Source: DASRQZ01 sp964571275 (GTDB lineage Bacteria; Myxococcota_A; Polyangia; Fen-1088). From it: a stretch of DNA of 8,222 nt. Made by a program: the position numbers and the translations under genes. Shown piece after piece: positions 5,816-8,222 of this stretch (position 1 is its first letter; the number at the start of each line of letters is the position of its first letter). The stretch is from NCBI GenBank assembly GCA_964571275.1, contig CAZNCQ010000316.1, positions 1 to 8,222 on the forward strand, given 5' to 3'. The notes below the pieces were generated by a model. It had not been told where the DNA came from and searched no databases. It saw nothing but the letters and a program-made list of their open reading frames with translations.

Positions 5816-7617
5816 GGCGCTGCGATCTCGTACTGCAGCACGTAGCAGAACGGCACCGCGCGCCCGTCGACGACCAGCGGGCGGTAGCGCCACTTGCCGA
5901 GCACCGCGGGGATCTGCGCGTCGATCGCCGGGTCGGCCGACTTCAGCAGCTTGACCTCGGCGACCTTGCCCTCGGCGGAGACGCACATCTTCACCACCGC
6001 CGACAGCTTCATGTCGGCGCGCGCGAGCGACGGCGGCAGCTTCACCCGGTACTCGTCGGCGTTGGCGTCGATCACCAGCTGCGCCTTGGCGAGCCGCCCC
6101 GAGATCGTGCGCGCGCCGGCGACTTCGGCGGGCGGCGCGCCGCTCTTCTCGAACGGCGCGGCCTTCGCCGGCGCAGCGGGTGCCGCCGCGTTCGCGGGCA
6201 CGGCGGTCGCCGGCGCCTCGGCCTTGGCGGCGCTGCCCGCGGCCGGTAGCGGCGGCGCGGCTTCGGCGACCGGCGTCGTCGGGGTCACCCCCGGTACGGG
6301 CGGGTTCGCGCTGTCGTCCTGCGTGGCGCTGGCCAGTGCCATCGCGCGCGCCGTGGCGCGCGCCGTGGACGCGGCATCGAGGCGCCCGATCGATCGCTCT
6401 GTCGACGCGCGCACCATCGACGCGCGCGGCGCGCCCGGTGACGGGGCTAAAGCGTGGCGCGCGCCCGCCGCACGCGCCCCACCGATCGGTTCGGGCATGA
6501 GCGCGACCGGCTTGGCGGCCGCGACAGGCGCGAGCGCGATCGAAAGGACGACGTCCTGGCCCGCGTGCAGGTCGACGGTTCGATCGTCGCGTTCGAAGCC
6601 GTCGCGCGTGACCGAGACGGTATAGCGCCCGGGCGGCTTTTCGAACGCGACCGGCGCGTGGTGAGCGGCCGAATCGCCCCCGAGCATGACCAGCGCGCCC
6701 GCCGGTGTCGTCGAGATCTCGATACGTCCCGCGCGCGCCGCCCACCACTGTTTCCAGCCGATGCCGGCGCCCGCGATCACGACCAGAGCCAGCACGGCAT
6801 AGAGCGCGACCCGCGAGCGCCCGCCGGGCGAACGGGTCGTCCAGGCATCGGGCTTGGGCTCGAAGAGCGGGCCCGAGCTGGGCGTCAGCGGCACCAGGTC
6901 CACGAACGGGAGAGCAGAGCCTCCCGCGGGCGTCGGCGGCCGGCGTTCGATCGGCGCCAGCGGCGGGAACGGCAGCGTCGGAACCGGCGGAACCGGCGCA
7001 CCGGGAGCCACCTGCGTTTCCGAGCTCGGCGTGGCAACGGGCACGCCCGCCGTGCGCGCGGGCGAAACTTTCGGACGGATGAACGGAAGCGCGCCGCTGC
7101 CGAGCGCGGGCAAGCCGGCCGGCGGCGTCGGCCCGAGGATCTCCGGCCTGGCCGGCGCCGAGGAGGGCGCCAGGCTCGAGGCGAGCGGCCGCGCGATCGG
7201 AGGCGGCGCCAGCGGCTTGCCCATGGACGCGGGCTTCGCCGTCGCACTGCTCGTCGACGCGACGGCCGCCATGGTCGTCGCTGCCTTCGCAACGACCGCT
7301 CGCGCGTCAGTCGTTCGCGGCGCGATCGGGTGCGGCGCAGGAGCAGGCGCAGGCGGCTTGGCGGTCAGCGGCGATTTTGCGCCGGGCGGAGCGGTCGATT
7401 GAGCGGCGGGGGCCGCGGGTCTGGACACCGGCTTCGGCGACGCGACGACCGGCGGCGGCGTTGGGGAGCCGTCATCCTCGGCGTGGCCGGGCCGGACCGT
7501 CTCCTTCCTGGCCGGCATCACCTTGCTCTCACGCAGGAGCCCGGGCGACGGCGCCTTCACCGCCGTCACGTCCTCGGTGTCGTTCACAAGGCTGATGCGG
7601 TCGTTCGTCGTCGGCAT
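5812..7617 (-). CDS. TonB-like energy-transducer protein with PEGA domain and Pro-rich cytoplasmic tail
   Basis: A 601-residue inner-membrane protein, by this start. Residues 1-265 are Pro/Ala-rich and probably disordered in the cytoplasm, with three [AT]LPF motifs at 176-179, 214-217 and 235-238. One membrane helix lies at about 268-288 (ALYAVLALVVIAGAGIGW), after Arg-rich residues. A PEGA domain spans about 297-363 (IEISTTPAGALVMLGG; PPGRYTVSVTRDGF), followed by a second Ala/Pro linker. Residues about 503-601 are a TonB-type C-terminal domain (GKVAEVKLLKSADPAIDAQI, then GKWRYRPLVVDG), with Cys545 and Cys591 as a possible disulfide. In the family this domain contacts outer-membrane partners and harnesses the proton motive force through ExbBD, which is not seen here. 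I chose ATG at 7617. GTG at 7671 would add 18 residues, but those use rare AGA and CGA codons and have poorer third-position GC. The TAG stop overlaps the TAA of the convergent barrel gene. Confidence 0.9.
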   Translation of the reverse strand: MPTTNDRISLVNDTEDVTAVKAPSPGLLRESKVMPARKETVRPGHAEDDGSPTPPPVVASPKPVSRPAAPAAQSTAPPGAKSPLTAKPPAPAPAPHPIAPRTTDARAVVAKAATTMAAVASTSSATAKPASMGKPLAPPPIARPLASSLAPSSAPARPEILGPTPPAGLPALGSGALPFIRPKVSPARTAGVPVATPSSETQVAPGAPVPPVPTLPFPPLAPIERRPPTPAGGSALPFVDLVPLTPSSGPLFEPKPDAWTTRSPGGRSRVALYAVLALVVIAGAGIGWKQWWAARAGRIEISTTPAGALVMLGGDSAAHHAPVAFEKPPGRYTVSVTRDGFERDDRTVDLHAGQDVVLSIALAPVAAAKPVALMPEPIGGARAAGARHALAPSPGAPRASMVRASTERSIGRLDAASTARATARAMALASATQDDSANPPVPGVTPTTPVAEAAPPLPAAGSAAKAEAPATAVPANAAAPAAPAKAAPFEKSGAPPAEVAGARTISGRLAKAQLVIDANADEYRVKLPPSLARADMKLSAVVKMCVSAEGKVAEVKLLKSADPAIDAQIPAVLGKWRYRPLVVDGRAVPFCYVLQYEIAAP

Positions 7618-7694
7618 CTTGTCGTGCCCGGTCCCGTATCGCGAGCGACGTCTGCCCGCAGCGTCCCCCACCTACCCACCCGAAAAGCTCCCCG

Positions 7695-7721
7695 AGAATA
7701 CCATCTCTCGCCATCCGCCAA
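7695..7721 (-). promoter_or_regulatory. Possible promoter of the TonB/PEGA gene
   Basis: On the minus strand TTGGCG (7721-7716) is followed after 15 bases by TATTCT (7700-7695). Each box matches consensus at four of six positions, and the spacer is shorter than the ideal 17. Transcription would start near 7688, about 70 bases before the ATG at 7617. CCGCCAA at 7715-7721 is also one arm of a 7-bp inverted repeat with TTGGCGG at 7764-7770 in the 7618-7846 divergent spacer. I found no convincing promoter for the rightward lipoprotein gene. Confidence 0.22.
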
Positions 7722-7846
7722 TCCCAGATTCGTGGAGGCGACGCGGCGAGCGCAGTCCGGTTCTTGGCGGTTTCAGACCCGGCCGTGCATGCAGAGCGCC
7801 GCGGTCGTTGACGCCGGTCGCCTGCGCGAGCGATAAGCGTCACGAC

Positions 7847-8222
7847 GTGTTTCGAGGCGGGGGCGCTTTTCGCTTGGTTCTGATCGCAGTTTCGATCGTC
7901 GCGTGCGCGGGCTGTGGGTCGCACGACTCCGTGCTTCGTTCGGACCATTTCAGCCTGACGGTTCCGCGACGCTGGGTGGTCGTGCGTGCTCCCGGCCCGG
8001 CCACGGGTCCGGCGATCGTTCGCGTCCCGCGCGGCGCCGGCGAGGACGCGCACCAAGGCGCGCACAACGATGCCTCGCTCGAGCTCTACGTCTATCCCTG
8101 GCTCGCGCGCGCCGCGATCGAGCAACCGACCCAGGAAGCGCTCCGTCGCCTGATCTCCGACGGGGTGCTCGATCCCAAGATCGCAGCCCCCGTCGACGAA
8201 GCTCGGTGCCCTGACATCGCCG
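7847..8222 (+). CDS. Predicted lipoprotein of unknown function (partial, C-terminus off the window)
   Basis: 125 codons are visible before the window ends. The N-terminus is a typical lipoprotein signal: Arg3 and Arg9, the hydrophobic stretch LVLIAVSIVA (10-19), then Cys20 as the likely lipidated residue (lipobox Ile17-Val18-Ala19-Cys20); Cys23 is a second possibility. The mature part contains HFSLTVPRRWVVV at about 34-46, a pattern seen in secreted beta-rich proteins of diverse families, then ELYVYPWLARAAIE at 79-92. I do not recognise the family. The mature protein should be anchored in the inner or outer membrane. There is no Asp right after Cys20, so the inner-membrane retention signal of enteric bacteria is absent. 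GTG at 7847 is the best start by signal-peptide logic; TTG at 7808 would lengthen the N-region, and no strong ribosome site distinguishes them. It is divergent from the TonB/PEGA gene. An opposing open frame covers this region but lacks any recognisable feature. Confidence 0.75.
   Translation, partial: MFRGGGAFRLVLIAVSIVACAGCGSHDSVLRSDHFSLTVPRRWVVVRAPGPATGPAIVRVPRGAGEDAHQGAHNDASLELYVYPWLARAAIEQPTQEALRRLISDGVLDPKIAAPVDEARCPDIA

Noticed and set aside
5252..6748. Minus-strand open frame of 498 codons opposite the barrel gene and in the wrong frame of the TonB-like gene
   Set aside because: No domain, composition of noise. It crosses the overlapping stop codons of two well-supported genes.
6454..7836. 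Plus-strand open frame of 460 codons opposite the TonB-like gene
   Set aside because: Arg/Asp-rich with no recognisable feature; the opposite strand carries the PEGA domain, membrane helix and Pro-rich tail.
7529..8125. Minus-strand open frame of 198 codons opposite the lipoprotein
   Set aside because: No motif. The plus-strand frame has a signal sequence with a lipobox and better codon use.
1..8222. tRNA, rRNA, CRISPR array, transposase and attachment-site scan
   Set aside because: By eye I found no cloverleaf, spaced identical repeats, transposase motif or target-site duplication.

Overview
The window is very GC-rich, with strong G/C preference at third codon positions. It carries six protein-coding genes and no RNA genes, insertion sequences or CRISPR arrays that I can see. 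The mix of genes points to a Myxococcota-like (formerly deltaproteobacterial) Gram-negative. It includes a TonB-type C-terminal domain joined to a PEGA domain and a long Pro/Ala-rich cytoplasmic tail, a TPR protein with a C-terminal outer-membrane barrel, a GAF-REC-GGDEF signalling protein and a lipoprotein. The taxonomic placement is an inference from gene style, not from a marker gene.

Left part (1-1543, minus strand): a HAD-family phosphatase gene is followed 63 nt later by a hydroxymethylglutaryl-CoA lyase gene that runs off the window edge. The lyase catalyses the last step of leucine degradation. The two genes are probably co-transcribed.

Divergent spacer (1544-1707): it holds an AT-rich 8-bp inverted repeat that could be an operator, and a good Shine-Dalgarno sequence for the rightward gene.

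Middle part (1708-5815, plus strand): first comes a 554-residue GAF-receiver-GGDEF diguanylate cyclase with an intact active site and an intact product-inhibition site. A short 48-nt gap follows, with a possible weak terminator and a possible promoter. Next are a cysteine-type transglutaminase-like protein and, after a single spacer base, an exported protein. The exported protein joins a signal peptide, TPR-like helices, a beta-sandwich-like region, a Pro/Ala linker and an approximately 195-residue C-terminal beta-barrel.

Right part (5812-7617, minus strand): a TonB-like protein converges on the barrel gene so tightly that the two stop codons overlap. Its inferred order is a Pro/Ala-rich cytoplasmic tail with three LPF motifs, one membrane helix, a periplasmic PEGA domain, a linker and a TonB C-terminal domain. 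Divergent from it, a predicted lipoprotein starts near 7847 and runs off the right edge.

The most interesting feature is the envelope cluster. The TonB/PEGA transducer and the TPR-barrel protein could be two sides of one envelope-spanning device, but only domain logic and adjacency support this. The diguanylate cyclase next door adds a possible c-di-GMP signalling input. No part of this is shown to be a system by the sequence alone.
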